Shown one piece after another: positions 25,501 to 34,027 of a DNA stretch of 45,168 nt (positions within the stretch are counted from its first letter, which is position 1; each line of letters opens with the position of its first letter). A program made the translations under genes and the position numbers. Source of the DNA: Fuerstiella sp. (GTDB lineage Bacteria; Planctomycetota; Planctomycetia; Planctomycetales; Planctomycetaceae); the NCBI GenBank assembly GCA_029941865.1, contig JAPYTO010000023.1, positions 1 through 45,168 of the forward strand. Reading direction: 5' to 3'. Under the pieces are notes generated by a model. That model made no database searches. It was given only the letters and a program-made list of their open reading frames with translations, and was not told where the DNA came from.

Positions 25501-25648
25501 AGAAGAAGCTCACGACCACGGGCTGCTTGAAGTCCGGGAGAATGTCTATCGTGATGCCCGGTATGACGGACGCGCCCAGCAGGCATAACGCTGTTGCGCC
25601 GGCAAGGACCGCGAAACGATTCTTAAGTGAGAAGTTGATGAGTCCCAT
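22505..25648 (-). CDS. RND efflux pump, inner membrane permease
   Basis: The 1047-residue product matches AcrB/CusA-type pumps. It starts with MGLINFSLKNRFAVLAGATA, then has a large periplasmic loop, the TM2-6 block, a second periplasmic loop and TM8-12 ending SLTLVASMLPL. Helix TM4 reads GGIALAIGTVVDAGIVVVEN, with one Asp where AcrB has two, a feature shared with metal-type (HME) pumps such as CusA. The metal-binding Met cluster cannot be confirmed by eye, so the substrate is left open. It lies downstream of the adaptor gene on the same strand, with palindromic repeats between them. Confidence 0.93.
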   Translation of the reverse strand: MGLINFSLKNRFAVLAGATALCLLGASVIPGITIDILPDFKQPVVVSFFSYPGLPTMDMEKSVSSRVERALTLAGKIEHQESRTVPGAAVIKIFFQPGADPSSAMNDIVNLEASDMFHLPPGIEWPFTLRSEPSNLPVVLAAISGEGLSESELYGIGYYAVRNKMGGLKGVQIPHPFGGKFRQMMVYVDPAKLQAHNVSAKDVVDAVTKSNLVLAAGTARMGGIDYQVHPKNTLPTTEDIEAIPIVVRDGAPVFVRDVGRVVDDAALQYNVVRVNGKRSVYCPLLREPGENTIDCVDRIYEGIAAEIPRMKERGDIPEATEVTLVSDQSSYIRLAMSNLYTQVGLGSILVAVVVLVFLRRFLPTLIIVATIVLAILIGGLGFAFTGQTINVMTLGGIALAIGTVVDAGIVVVENVIRHQRMGKSPMEAALEGTREVSGAILAGTVTTLAVFLPAVFLTGMIKYLFAPLSLAATFTIGASYVLALTVTPAFCATFVREKVQHGSAAQDAPAESAKPRGIYGNLLNTALKVPALTVLLIVVGVGATFVLWPMIGSELFPEVDAGTFELRVKTTPGTDLLETEKLVARLEDSIKEVIPENEIESLIANIGLPVGKGAGFSTVLSSNSGPDTAYLIVNLKQAGRQTATQTYISELRQKLAGDYPLEQFLFVSGGIVNMALNKGVPTPISVQISAGTIPKCRENAERVLEVIRQIPGTEDVQIAQALDYPQFDVQVDRTRAKYLGLDQEEVAQTVLTALGSSVGYAPTIWIDPKKGVDFFMGVQYEDNEFESLDDIRNIPLSLSTPDGPVTIPLSNIATIKRVNIPGEIAHYNIGRVNDVHVNVSGRDVGSVAADVQAALAGMEFENGVAARIRGPVETMHEGMNLLGVSLIIAGILVYLVLMAQFRSFVDPLIIMLAVPLGLGGVLVALYLTDTTVNIQSLMGTLMMIGVVVNNSILLVEFANRRRQEGLSARDAALSAAQVRLRPILMTSLTLVASMLPLSYQFAPGNEAMIPLARALLGGMVASTLLTLVLVPCVYSLVHRNSKLAVSA

Positions 25649-25693
25649 GTGTGTTCAATTCAATGAATTGGGTATGCCGTATTCTTTGTCCTC

Positions 25694-25822
25694 GGTCCCA
25701 AACTCCAGTTTGGGACCACATGCTCGCGAAGCTCCGCTTCGCCGTGAACAGGGGGATTTCAATATCTGGTGCGAAGCAGAGCTTCGCGGACAGGTGTTCC
25801 CAAGCCGGAGCCTGGGAACAAG
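25694..25822. repeat. Cluster of palindromic repeats, family D copy 2
   Basis: GGTCCCAAACT/AGTTTGGGACC is an 11-base perfect inverted repeat (25694-25717). It is followed by GCGAAGC-TCC-GCTTCGC, GCGAAGC-AGA-GCTTCGC (25771-25787) and TTCCCA...TGGGAA (25797-25818). The same units occur at 16417-16465 and, as CGGAGCCTGGGAACAAG, inside the 5' end of the PPC gene. The cluster sits between adaptor and pump genes, where it may affect the ratio of the two products. Confidence 0.8.
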
Positions 25823-25857
25823 TTGATATGACGAAATGTGTGACAGAATGCTGACAG

Positions 25858-27189
25858 CTACGGTTGGTTCAACACCCGCACCATTTGACCGTCCTTAAAC
25901 CTTTGCAGGTGAGCATCAATGACCGTCTGGCCGGATTGCAGCCCTGAAACGATTTCAATGGTATTGCCGTCGTCGATCCCCGTGGTGACAGGCACCACTG
26001 AAACTTCTTCACTTGAGACAACGTAAACATATGCGTTACCGGTTTCGTCGAATCGAACCGCCCTGGCCGGCAGCATGTTCGATGCCAGCTTTGTGGAAAG
26101 CGTGATGGAAGCCTGTCCAAACATGCCCGGCATGAGTTTGCCATCGGTGTTGGCAACTTCCGCTTCTACCAGCATGGTACGAGTGCTGGGATCAAGGCTG
26201 GCTGTCGACCGAGTTACGGTGACTGTCATGGGCTCTTCTGCGGGGAAGGACGGGAACACAAGGCTGATGGAATCGCCGCGATCCACCTGGGCTGCTTCGT
26301 TCTCGGGGACCGAAATGTGAATTCGGACTTTGTCAAGTTGACTGATCACAAACAGCGGAGCGCCGCTGCTTCGTTCGCTGACAAGGTCACCTGGAGACAC
26401 GTTTCGTTTCGTAACGACGCCAGCAAACGGAGCCGTCAGCGTCGCGTACTTGATCAGTTCGTCAATCTCTTCGATTTGACGTTGTTGAATCACAGTTTCT
26501 GCGGCAGCGAATTTCAGGTCGGCCTGGGCCGCGGCCAGTCTGGACTTAGCGACGTTGACGTTTGCCATGGCAGATTCAATGGCCGAGGTTACAGCCACTT
26601 TTCCGGCCGCTTCCGAATCTCGCTTCTTACGAACCTCGTCCAGAATGCGAGGCTGCATCGAACCTCGTTTGACCAGATCGGCAGTTCGCAGGAACTCTGC
26701 TTCCACAGCGGCCAGAGAGGCTTCGACCTGCTGCAAATTTGATTTGGCTTCGGCGGTCATCGCTTCGGCGGCCTGCACATTCGCTTTGGCAAGGTCGATA
26801 CCGGCTTTGGCTTTTTCTTCTTCCGCAAGCTGTCGGTCGACCTGAGCAAGCGCCGTCATTCGCTGCCGTGCCATTTCCGGGACGTCAATGACCGCCAGAG
26901 TATCTCCGGCTTTGACGACGTCTCCGATGTCCACCTGCACGTCTTTGACGTATCCGTGCACCTTGGCCTGGATCGCCGCCGTGTAGAACGGATGAACAGT
27001 CGCCGGCTGCGTGGTGGAGCGAAGAATGTCCTCCTGAACCACAGCGACAGTCTTCACCGCGACAGGCTTCTGTGGCTTCGATTCAGCAGCACGGTTGCGA
27101 TCAGCAGCACTGTTTTGCGAACAACCAGCCGCGGTCAGCACCAAACCACCCAGTAACAGGGAAGCCGGAAAATAGCGGAGGAATCTCAT
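25858..27189 (-). CDS. RND periplasmic adaptor (membrane fusion) lipoprotein
   Basis: The 443-residue product has a lipoprotein signal (LLLGGLVLTAAGC, Cys23). A first beta segment (VHPFYTAAIQAKVHGYVKDV) is followed by the lipoyl-like IGDVVKAGDTLAVIDVPEMA, a long coiled-coil hairpin (about residues 110-235) and the matching second half (TLTAPFAGVVTKRNVSPGDL). Beta-barrel and membrane-proximal domains follow, ending VSGLQSGQTVIDAHLQRFKD. It links the inner-membrane pump to the outer-membrane TolC-like protein. It is transcribed together with the pump gene and divergently from the outer-membrane gene at 27464. Confidence 0.93.
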   Translation of the reverse strand: MRFLRYFPASLLLGGLVLTAAGCSQNSAADRNRAAESKPQKPVAVKTVAVVQEDILRSTTQPATVHPFYTAAIQAKVHGYVKDVQVDIGDVVKAGDTLAVIDVPEMARQRMTALAQVDRQLAEEEKAKAGIDLAKANVQAAEAMTAEAKSNLQQVEASLAAVEAEFLRTADLVKRGSMQPRILDEVRKKRDSEAAGKVAVTSAIESAMANVNVAKSRLAAAQADLKFAAAETVIQQRQIEEIDELIKYATLTAPFAGVVTKRNVSPGDLVSERSSGAPLFVISQLDKVRIHISVPENEAAQVDRGDSISLVFPSFPAEEPMTVTVTRSTASLDPSTRTMLVEAEVANTDGKLMPGMFGQASITLSTKLASNMLPARAVRFDETGNAYVYVVSSEEVSVVPVTTGIDDGNTIEIVSGLQSGQTVIDAHLQRFKDGQMVRVLNQP

Positions 27190-27463
27190 TCTGACAGCCT
27201 TTGCGGATTAGAGAATTCAGGAATTCTGCAGACTATCACGCGGTTAGGACGGAAGACAGCGCTGAGAATCTTCGCGGGGTCAGATTGCAGAAGTCATTGC
27301 CGGTACGGTCGGTATGGTCGGTCGAATTCGATCGGCGGGAATAATTCCTGCAACCGCCGGGACGGTTGCTGTTAATAGAAACGGATACGGCAAACGCACC
27401 CCCGACACATCCGGAACTGCCGATGAAACCCGACACTGGCACTGATGGGAACAAGGAGGTTCT

Positions 27464-29329
27464 ATGCGCTCGGCCACTATTAAAGCATGTTTTCTTGGCG
27501 GGTTGATCTGTCTAAGCGGCTGCAGCAGCGTACGTAACGGATTCGCTGGCAGCGCTGCCGATCGCCCTGCGCGACCCGCGGGTGTCGAGGTATTACATGC
27601 CGCAGCGGAGTCTCCTTTCGAGCCCGCGTCTACGAGTTTTCCGGCCGATCGAAATCAGGCTGTTGTCGCAGACGACGTGGATTCAGCCGTCCTTCGAACA
27701 CCTGGCGAATCGCCAGCCGTTGATGTCGTCGGTATCGAACGTCCACGACGTCAGCCGCCTTCGTCAGCGACGCCACGGAAGCTCGTCGTTACTCCTGTTG
27801 GTCATGAGATCGCCGACGACCGACCGGAAAGCGACGGGACGATTACGGTTGATGGCCGCACGTACGAAATTCGCCTGGTTGACCAGCAGACGCAGGCACC
27901 ATTGACGGAAGCAGGTTTCCGCAACGTTCGTGTCGCGTCGCAACAGATAGCCCTCAGCGAAACACCGTTTCCCGGAAGCGTGATTGCCACGGCGTCGATG
28001 GCCGACGAAGTTGTGTCCGCTGATGTGGCTCCACCGGATGCGATGCTGCTGAACCTGCCGAGTGCATTGTCGATGATCGGTGGCGATCACCCGGCCGTGG
28101 GCTTCGCTCAGTGGAAAGTTCAGGAAGCCTATGCCAACCTTGACCAGGCGGAAGTGTTGTGGTTGCCGAGCATTCAAACCGGATTCAGTTTTCATCGTCA
28201 CGATGGGAATCTGCAGGCCAGCGACGGAAGCATTGTCGACGTCAATCGAAGTTCGTTCCAATACGGATTAGGAGCCGGTGCGGTCGGAGCGGGAACAACG
28301 CCTCGTCCTGGAATCAGTGCACAATTTCATCTGGCCGACGCGATTTTTCAGCCGGATATTTCCCGAAAGACGGCATGGGCGACGTGCCACGCCGAAAAAG
28401 CCGTCGTCAATCGACAGCTTCGAGACGTTGCTCTGGCGTACCTGAAGATGCTGGACGCACATCAGCAATTGCGAATTCTGCAGGAAGTCAAAGACCGCAC
28501 CGCTGCCATTTCGAAAATCACCGACGACTTTGCCGGGGCTGGTCAGGGACTGCAGGCGGATGCCGATCGCATGAGGACAGAATTGAGGCTCATCGAAGGC
28601 CGCATCGCTGCGGCTCACGAACAGGTGGACGTCACTTCCGCACGACTGGCCTATGCTCTGAGCGTCAACCCAGGTCAAAGAATCATTCCGCTGGATCCTA
28701 CGGTCGTGCCGATCGAACTCGTTTCGACCGACATGGACGAGGGTTCTCTGATCACTTCGGGCCTTTCAAATCGTCCGGAACTCAAGGAATTGCAGGCTTT
28801 GGTCGCGGCGGCCTGCGATCGACATCGGCGACAGAAATACGCTCCCTTTATTCCCAGCGTTCTGCTGGGTTTCAGCACCGGCGGATTCGGTGGTGGACTC
28901 GGGAACGTGATTAACAACGTGGACAATCGCTATGACTTTGACGCCATGGTGACGTGGGAAATTCGCAACTTCGGCTTCGGGGAACGATCTGCCCGACGAC
29001 GCTCGCAAGCCCAGGTTCAGCAGGCAATGTTTCGCAAACTAAGTCTCATCGATGACGTTGCTCGCGAAATCGCAGAAGCTTACACGCAGGTGACACATCG
29101 CCGTGAACGAATGGCGGTCACACAGACTTCCATTCGGTCGGCTCAGGATTCGTATGACCGAAACCTGAGCCGCATTCGCGAGGGCGAAGGACTGCCGATC
29201 GAAGTCCTGCAGTCTGTGAAGGCTCTGGAAGCATCTCGCCGTGCCTACCTCGATTCTGTCAGCGCTTTTAACGAAGCCCAGTTTCAACTGCAGTGGGCTC
29301 TGGGTTGGCAGGTATCAGCCCCTCAGTAG
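27464..29329 (+). CDS. TolC-like outer membrane efflux lipoprotein
   Basis: The 621-residue product has a near-perfect ribosome site (AAGGAGG five bases before ATG) and a lipoprotein signal ending LSGC (Cys20). A roughly 190-residue Pro/Asp-rich N-terminal extension precedes the OEP barrel/coiled-coil domain. That domain has two matching repeats: SALSMIGGDHPAVGFAQWKV onward, and VVPIELVSTDMDEGSLITSG onward, ending in the ALEASRRAYLDSVSAFNEAQ helix. It completes a tripartite efflux system with the divergent adaptor and pump. The long N-terminal extension is unusual for the family. Confidence 0.9.
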   Translation: MRSATIKACFLGGLICLSGCSSVRNGFAGSAADRPARPAGVEVLHAAAESPFEPASTSFPADRNQAVVADDVDSAVLRTPGESPAVDVVGIERPRRQPPSSATPRKLVVTPVGHEIADDRPESDGTITVDGRTYEIRLVDQQTQAPLTEAGFRNVRVASQQIALSETPFPGSVIATASMADEVVSADVAPPDAMLLNLPSALSMIGGDHPAVGFAQWKVQEAYANLDQAEVLWLPSIQTGFSFHRHDGNLQASDGSIVDVNRSSFQYGLGAGAVGAGTTPRPGISAQFHLADAIFQPDISRKTAWATCHAEKAVVNRQLRDVALAYLKMLDAHQQLRILQEVKDRTAAISKITDDFAGAGQGLQADADRMRTELRLIEGRIAAAHEQVDVTSARLAYALSVNPGQRIIPLDPTVVPIELVSTDMDEGSLITSGLSNRPELKELQALVAAACDRHRRQKYAPFIPSVLLGFSTGGFGGGLGNVINNVDNRYDFDAMVTWEIRNFGFGERSARRRSQAQVQQAMFRKLSLIDDVAREIAEAYTQVTHRRERMAVTQTSIRSAQDSYDRNLSRIREGEGLPIEVLQSVKALEASRRAYLDSVSAFNEAQFQLQWALGWQVSAPQ

Positions 29330-29352
29330 CGTGTTTTGTTGTTCAGATGCCG

Positions 29353-29390
29353 GGGGGACGTACGCCGGAATCAGGGGACTGACGTCCCCC
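29353..29390. repeat. Inverted repeat after the TolC-like gene
   Basis: GGGGGACGT (29353-29361) and ACGTCCCCC (29382-29390) form a nine-base stem with a 20-base loop, about 25 bases past the stop. It could terminate the transcript. A further short palindrome (CAGGCTGGCAGCCTG, about 29462) follows before the next gene. Confidence 0.65.
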
Positions 29391-29533
29391 ACTCGCCCAA
29401 TCACCGGGTGAGCCGGGTACGTCACTGCCCGGTTGTGAGCGATGTAAACAAACAAATACAACAGGCTGGCAGCCTGCACCACGGCGAAGCCATAATTGAT
29501 CTTTAAGGCTGCCTTCGGTTTTTTAGAGCGTTC

Positions 29534-31351
29534 ATGAATCGTCTGTACGACTACTTCACTTCGATGCTGCGATCGCTGCTGATAGCATGGCTTTGCTTTG
29601 GCTGCGTACGAATTGTCTGTGCCGATGCCATCGTCGTCACGAGGGCCATGAGTGCGTCCACAATCGCCGAGGTGTCCGTCAACGACGGGTCTGTTGGTGT
29701 CGATCTGGAGATCGGTATCCGCGACCTCGCCGCCTTCGCCGACATTCTTCCTGACGATGTGTATGAAAAGCTGACCGGAAATCGTGAGCCCATCACGCTG
29801 CGTCAGTCGCGGTTCTTTGAAAGCGGCCTGGTGCTGAAAGCCGATGATCAGCAACTTGTCGGACGCATTGAGGCCCTTGAAGCACGCAAGCGAGTCATTC
29901 GCGACGTGATCACAGGTCAACCGTTAGCTGTCCAGCCACAGGATGCGGAATCCGTGATTCATGTCGCGCTGAGATACGACTTCGACGTGCGCCCCCGGAC
30001 GCTGTCCATCACGCCGCCTGGCATATCCGACTCGCACCCGGCATCCGCCAATGTTGGTTTCATCGTCTATCACAAAGCCCTGCCGGTCACGGATTTTCGT
30101 TATCTGAGCACCGAAGAAACGCTCGACCTGAATTGGGACGATCCATGGTATTCGCGATTTCACAACATTAACCTGAAACGTCGATTCGATGCGCCGTTAT
30201 CCGCCTTTCTATATGTCGAAAACTTTGAAGTCAGAAAGGAGATCGTCGTTCGCCCACGAGATCTGCAGCAGTGGATTGACCTGGGGATCGATGGCCAACG
30301 GACACTGACGGTCGAAGAGCAACCGGCCCTGAAAGAACGCGTCGCCGAATTTCTGCTGAAACGAAATCCCGTTCGGATCGACGGAAAACCGGTCACACCG
30401 ATACTCGACCGAATTCACTTCATCCGCCGGTCACTGCGCACGACCGGCGTGATCGCCCCGCCTGAGGACCTTGACCTGACGGCGGCCACGCTTGGTGTGA
30501 TCATTGTCTACCCCATCGAAAATCTGCCGCAGGAAGTCCAGATGACGTGGGAATTATTTGGCGATCGGATCCAGCAGGTTCCCACCGTCACAACGGACGA
30601 AGCTGGCGGTCTGCCGTACAACGTCAGCCCCACAGATCCGGTTCTGAAGTGGCAGAACTTTCTGACCAACCCCACCGTACCCGCGATGATCAGCATCGCA
30701 CCACTGCTTCAGCCGCTGCGTTGGAGCGTGCCGGTGTTCTCTGTGGCTGCATTTGTGATCGCGGTTTTGTTGGCAGCTTATGCGGTTCGAATTCGGACGC
30801 GTCAGCCGGTCCTTAAACCGCTGATGATCAGTGGTGTGGTGTTCGTTATTGGAATTTCCTGTCTGCCAATCGGCCGTGCCACGATTAACAATCCGTTGGA
30901 AAGAATGGAACCGCTGAGCCATTCTGAGCTGGAACAGTTGCTGGGCGATTTGCTGCACAATACTTACCGAGCGTTCGATCGTCGTGACGAAAGTCTGGTT
31001 TACGATCGTCTGGCAGCCAGCATCAGTGGCGATTTGCTCTCAGATGTTTATGTGCAGGTGCGGACCAGCATGGAACTGGAAAACCAGGGCGGGGCGCGTG
31101 TGAAGGTGGATGACGTCGAGCTGCTTTCCGGGACTGCTGTGGAACAGCTGGAAAACGGCGGTCTTGTTGTTCGCTGCAATTGGCTGGCACGTGGATCGGT
31201 TGGGCACTGGGGGCACATCCATCAGCAGGCGAATGAGTACTCGGCGCTGATCACCGTGCAGCCCGTTGACGGTGCATGGAAGATCTCACAGCTGGACCTG
31301 ATCGATGAGCAGCGCAGTGTGCCGAATGGTTCGATGTCAGGGCAGCCATAA
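29534..31351 (+). CDS. Unrecognised exported membrane protein
   Basis: The 605-residue product has a signal peptide or N-terminal anchor (SLLIAWLCFGCVRIVCADA). A large beta-rich extracytoplasmic region (residues 33-395) follows, then two membrane helices (about 403-425 VFSVAAFVIAVLLAAYAV and 436-455 MISGVVFVIGISCL). A C-terminal soluble domain of about 145 residues (SELEQLLGDLLHNTYRAFDR... to WKISQLDLIDEQR) might have an NTF2-like fold; that is a guess from pattern only. I do not recognise the family. It lies downstream of the TolC-like gene in the same direction, but with a 200-base gap, so shared transcription is uncertain. Confidence 0.75.
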   Translation: MNRLYDYFTSMLRSLLIAWLCFGCVRIVCADAIVVTRAMSASTIAEVSVNDGSVGVDLEIGIRDLAAFADILPDDVYEKLTGNREPITLRQSRFFESGLVLKADDQQLVGRIEALEARKRVIRDVITGQPLAVQPQDAESVIHVALRYDFDVRPRTLSITPPGISDSHPASANVGFIVYHKALPVTDFRYLSTEETLDLNWDDPWYSRFHNINLKRRFDAPLSAFLYVENFEVRKEIVVRPRDLQQWIDLGIDGQRTLTVEEQPALKERVAEFLLKRNPVRIDGKPVTPILDRIHFIRRSLRTTGVIAPPEDLDLTAATLGVIIVYPIENLPQEVQMTWELFGDRIQQVPTVTTDEAGGLPYNVSPTDPVLKWQNFLTNPTVPAMISIAPLLQPLRWSVPVFSVAAFVIAVLLAAYAVRIRTRQPVLKPLMISGVVFVIGISCLPIGRATINNPLERMEPLSHSELEQLLGDLLHNTYRAFDRRDESLVYDRLAASISGDLLSDVYVQVRTSMELENQGGARVKVDDVELLSGTAVEQLENGGLVVRCNWLARGSVGHWGHIHQQANEYSALITVQPVDGAWKISQLDLIDEQRSVPNGSMSGQP

Positions 31352-31403
31352 TGCGACAAGGCCGTGCCGTTTTTCTCAGCACAGCTGAAACTGATCCAGG
31401 GCA

Positions 31404-31973
31404 TCATAATGCTGAGATGGCAAAGTCGGGCTCCATCTGCAACAGGATCTCGCGAAGTCGATGTCGCGCGCGGCACAGCCGCATGTCGATGGCCTGAGGC
31501 GTTGTTCCCAGCGTTTCCGCGATTCGCGCCGACGGCCACTTCATACCATACCGCAGTGACAGCGCCAGCCGGTCCGGTTCGCAAAGATGATTCAGGGCGC
31601 AGCGAACTGTTTCAACTAACTCCGCACGCTCACATGATAGCGCCGCGCTTTCTCTGGAATCCGTACAATCCGGCAGGTGAGCATCGATGAGCGCAGAACG
31701 TTTCGTTCTTCTGGCAACATCACGCAACCAGTTACGCCCCACGCGCCGCAGCCAGCTGCGTGGATCTCTGATCGTGCTCAGATCCTGTTGCTGCAGTCTT
31801 AGAAACGACTCCTGAAGGGCGTCCGATGAATGCTCTGCATCGCCGCAGAACGCGTAGAAACAGGTCCAGAGTTCGCGACTGATCGATCTGTAGATCGTGT
31901 CCAGCTGGTCGACGCTGCGCTCTTCAGGCGTCGTCGTTCTGCTGTTCTGCGTGTCGGCAAGTGCGTGTCGCAT
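31404..31973 (-). CDS. ECF-type RNA polymerase sigma factor
   Basis: The 189-residue product has region 2 (SRELWTCFYAFCGDAEHSSD then ALQESFLRLQ) and region 4 (LCEPDRLALSLRYGMKWPSA then RIAETLGTTPQAIDMRLCRA). No C-terminal extension follows. This is a short ECF sigma factor directing polymerase to a small set of promoters. No anti-sigma gene is adjacent, and it converges with the membrane protein gene at 29534-31351. Its regulon cannot be read here. Confidence 0.85.
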   Translation of the reverse strand: MRHALADTQNSRTTTPEERSVDQLDTIYRSISRELWTCFYAFCGDAEHSSDALQESFLRLQQQDLSTIRDPRSWLRRVGRNWLRDVARRTKRSALIDAHLPDCTDSRESAALSCERAELVETVRCALNHLCEPDRLALSLRYGMKWPSARIAETLGTTPQAIDMRLCRARHRLREILLQMEPDFAISAL

Positions 31974-32390
31974 CAGTCTCTTTCCTTTGCCCCGTTACCA
32001 GAATGAGCGTGCCGGTCGTCGGCGTTTGTTGCTCGTTACTATTACTACGAAGCCCGGCACAGCTGGATTACCGAAAAAGGGGGCGCTACGTATTTCTACG
32101 GATCCGTACGAATGCGTAGACGGCCCGCCCGTGAGCACGCTCTGGGACTCAAGCCAACAGCACGGACGGCTCGTCGCCACAGGCAGGATTCCTGCTTCTG
32201 TACGACGGGCTCCACATGCGCAGTGATGTTTTGAATCAGGTTTGGCTGGCCTCTGGCAATACGTCGCAATACAATGTCCCCAGCGCAAACGCATAGCGTT
32301 CACGTCAGACGGACATGCACACCAGTCCAACAGAAATGATTCCTGTCAGCTCGAACTTCGACTGGTGCTTCGTTAAGTCTTAATTTTGTG
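31974..32390. other. Stretch without a recognised gene
   Basis: About 420 bases upstream of the ECF gene and the family B palindrome. It should hold the ECF promoter. Short frames on both strands lack protein-like composition. Nothing else is claimed. Confidence 0.4.
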
Positions 32391-32456
32391 GTAGCCGAAG
32401 TCGCCAGACTTTGGACGACATAGAGAAAACTTCCAAACTCTGGCGAGTTCGGCTAC
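32391..32456. repeat. Palindromic element, family B copy 2
   Basis: Arms start GTAGCCGAAGTCGCCAGAC (32391-32414) and end CTCTGGCGAGTTCGGCTAC (32433-32456). They match at 22 of 24 positions, around an 18-base loop. The same organisation occurs at 16265-16326, and both copies are followed by ACAGAAC. It lies about 60 bases upstream of the peptidase start. Confidence 0.8.
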
Positions 32457-32517
32457 AGAACAACCCCGATTCCTGCACTTGACCACGCACTTTGGGCGAC
32501 ATGCCTTACATTGATCC

Positions 32518-33423
32518 ATGAACACAGACATTGAACGAATCTGGCAGCATGTGGAATGGATCGCGGCAGAGCCACGGTACGCAGAATCGGACCGCCTTGA
32601 ACAATGCCGAGCCTACTGTGAACGTCACCTGACGGAATGCGGCTGGACGGTGCAACGTCGCCATTTTTCGGCAGACGACCAGATGCTGCGATCCATGAAC
32701 GGCATCAATCTCGTCGCTCGACGAAACCCGCAGGCAGTTGCCAGCTCCAGCGTCTTTGTACTGGGCGCACATCTTGATTCACGAGAAAACACTCCGGGAG
32801 CAGATGACAATGCGTCGGCGGTGGCCGTTCTTCTGGAGATCGCTCGCCTGCTGGGCGAAGCAGAAAACGCCGCCATTCCACCGGGAGTGGACCTCGAATT
32901 GGTTGTGTTTGATCTGGAAGAACAGGGAATGTTGGGCGGAGCTTTCCATGCCGAAACGTGCCTTCAGCAAGGCATTTCGCTGACCGGTATGGTGTCGCTC
33001 GAAATGCTCGGTTACTGCAGTCATGTACCGGGCAGTCAAACTCTGCCGGAGGGGCTGCAGGGCATTTATCCGGACGTTGGCAACTTCATCGCAGTGGTCG
33101 GCAATCAGAATTCCGGCGACCTGATTCAGCACTTTTCTGATGCGTTTCAACTTGTGGACCGGCTGCCGCGTGAGTCATTGCAGGTACCTGACAACGGAAA
33201 TCCACTTCCGCCAACTCGCTTGAGTGACCATAGTCCGTTCTGGGACGCAGGGTATCCGGCGCTGATGATCACGGATACGAGTTTCATGCGCAATCCACAC
33301 TATCACGAACCCTCCGACACCCCGGAGACTCTGGATCGTGACTTCCTGCACAAGGTTGCAGAAGGTGTTCTGAACGCAGTCAGTGCGCTGACGGGACAAT
33401 CGACCGGAGAAAATGAGCTGTAG
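32518..33423 (+). CDS. M28 family zinc aminopeptidase-like protein
   Basis: The 301-residue product has the M28 metal ligands in order: AHLDS (His85, Asp87), PGADDNASA (Asp97), DLEEQGMLG (catalytic Glu134, ligand Glu135), SLEMLGY, and PHYHEPSDT (final His) near the end. M28 enzymes release N-terminal amino acids using two zinc ions. There is no signal peptide, so it is probably cytoplasmic, which is less usual for the family. The stop codon TAG is also the first three bases of a repeat element at 33421, so the present C-terminus may have been set by that insertion. A degraded copy of its 3' end lies at 35494-35614. Confidence 0.9.
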   Translation: MNTDIERIWQHVEWIAAEPRYAESDRLEQCRAYCERHLTECGWTVQRRHFSADDQMLRSMNGINLVARRNPQAVASSSVFVLGAHLDSRENTPGADDNASAVAVLLEIARLLGEAENAAIPPGVDLELVVFDLEEQGMLGGAFHAETCLQQGISLTGMVSLEMLGYCSHVPGSQTLPEGLQGIYPDVGNFIAVVGNQNSGDLIQHFSDAFQLVDRLPRESLQVPDNGNPLPPTRLSDHSPFWDAGYPALMITDTSFMRNPHYHEPSDTPETLDRDFLHKVAEGVLNAVSALTGQSTGENEL

Positions 33424-33554
33424 GCCGGACCGAGTCCGATTGAAATGCCGGAACAGCGCAAGCCGGATTTCCCGGCGGGACACATTGACCGATCGTTCAC
33501 GCAGGACATCAGGCCGAAGTTCCGGCAGGCACCTGGCATGCTCGGTCCGGCCTA
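33421..33554. mobile_element. MITE-like element with 14-bp perfect terminal inverted repeats
   Basis: TAGGCCGGACCGAG (33421-33434) and CTCGGTCCGGCCTA (33541-33554) are perfect inverted repeats bounding a 134-bp sequence without coding capacity. A second copy at 35615-35743 has a shortened right end. The left end overlaps the peptidase stop. No transposase is present, so this is a non-autonomous element or other dispersed repeat. Confidence 0.75.
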
Positions 33555-33568
33555 CAACTGATGATGTC

Positions 33569-34027
33569 TTAGTCAACAGCTTCGGCCGTTGAGATTAGAT
33601 TCAAGAGACCGACAATAGCGGCATACCCGTTCGAGGTTTGTTGCACGATCAGCGTGTTGCCGACAAGACGAATGGTTCCGCCCTCGCCGACACGGTGGAC
33701 CCACCGGCAGACGGGCTCCGTCATCTCCACCAGGACGGTCACCAGATTCGGTGCCGGTTGAGAAATCGATGCGTCCGTTGTGGGGATCAATTCCTGTTGT
33801 GAGCGACCGAAGGATCGATTCAGATACCCAGGCGAAACGATGTCGTGACGAGGCTGCACCTCAAGGGAGTTGAGGTCACCGATCCTGTACGCACGCGTGT
33901 ACAGATTATCGTCTGAATGTAACTTTGCCGATGTGCTCACGAGCACTACCTCGCGATTGATCATGTAGGAGAGTTGCGGTTCAACTGTTTGTTCAAAGAT
34001 CAGGTTCAGCGCATTCCGTAGCGTCAC
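33569..34027 (-). pseudogene. C-terminal part of the sigma-STN fusion, out of frame
   Basis: This frame starts at GTG 34027 by convention (VTLRNALNLIFEQTVEPQLS) and is open upstream to the point of the frameshift. Reading with one extra G near 34077 joins it to the sigma factor: ...ELELEG-LSSLDDVSVKN...VTLRNALNL. It completes the N0-like domain (LNLIFEQTVEPQLSYMINRE, VVLVSTSA). It then gives the N1-like unit (LVTVLVEMTEPVCRWVHRVG, GTIRLVGNTLIVQQTSNGYA), as in the duplicated protein at 9561-11432. As a separate protein it would lack its N0 start, so I treat it as the broken-off half of one gene. Confidence 0.75.

Noticed and set aside
22505..25648. Assignment of the RND pump as a copper/silver exporter (CusA)
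   Set aside because: TM4 has one Asp as in CusA, but I cannot confirm the methionine metal-binding residues, and no copper chaperone gene is near.
28159..28914. 251-residue plus-strand open frame
   Set aside because: An alternative frame inside the TolC-like gene, rich in Arg and Ser and without motifs.
33303..33539. Minus-strand frame shared by the two direct repeats (also at 35350-35694)
   Set aside because: The similarity between the two copies comes from the DNA duplication. The frame is antisense to the peptidase 3' end and the repeat element.
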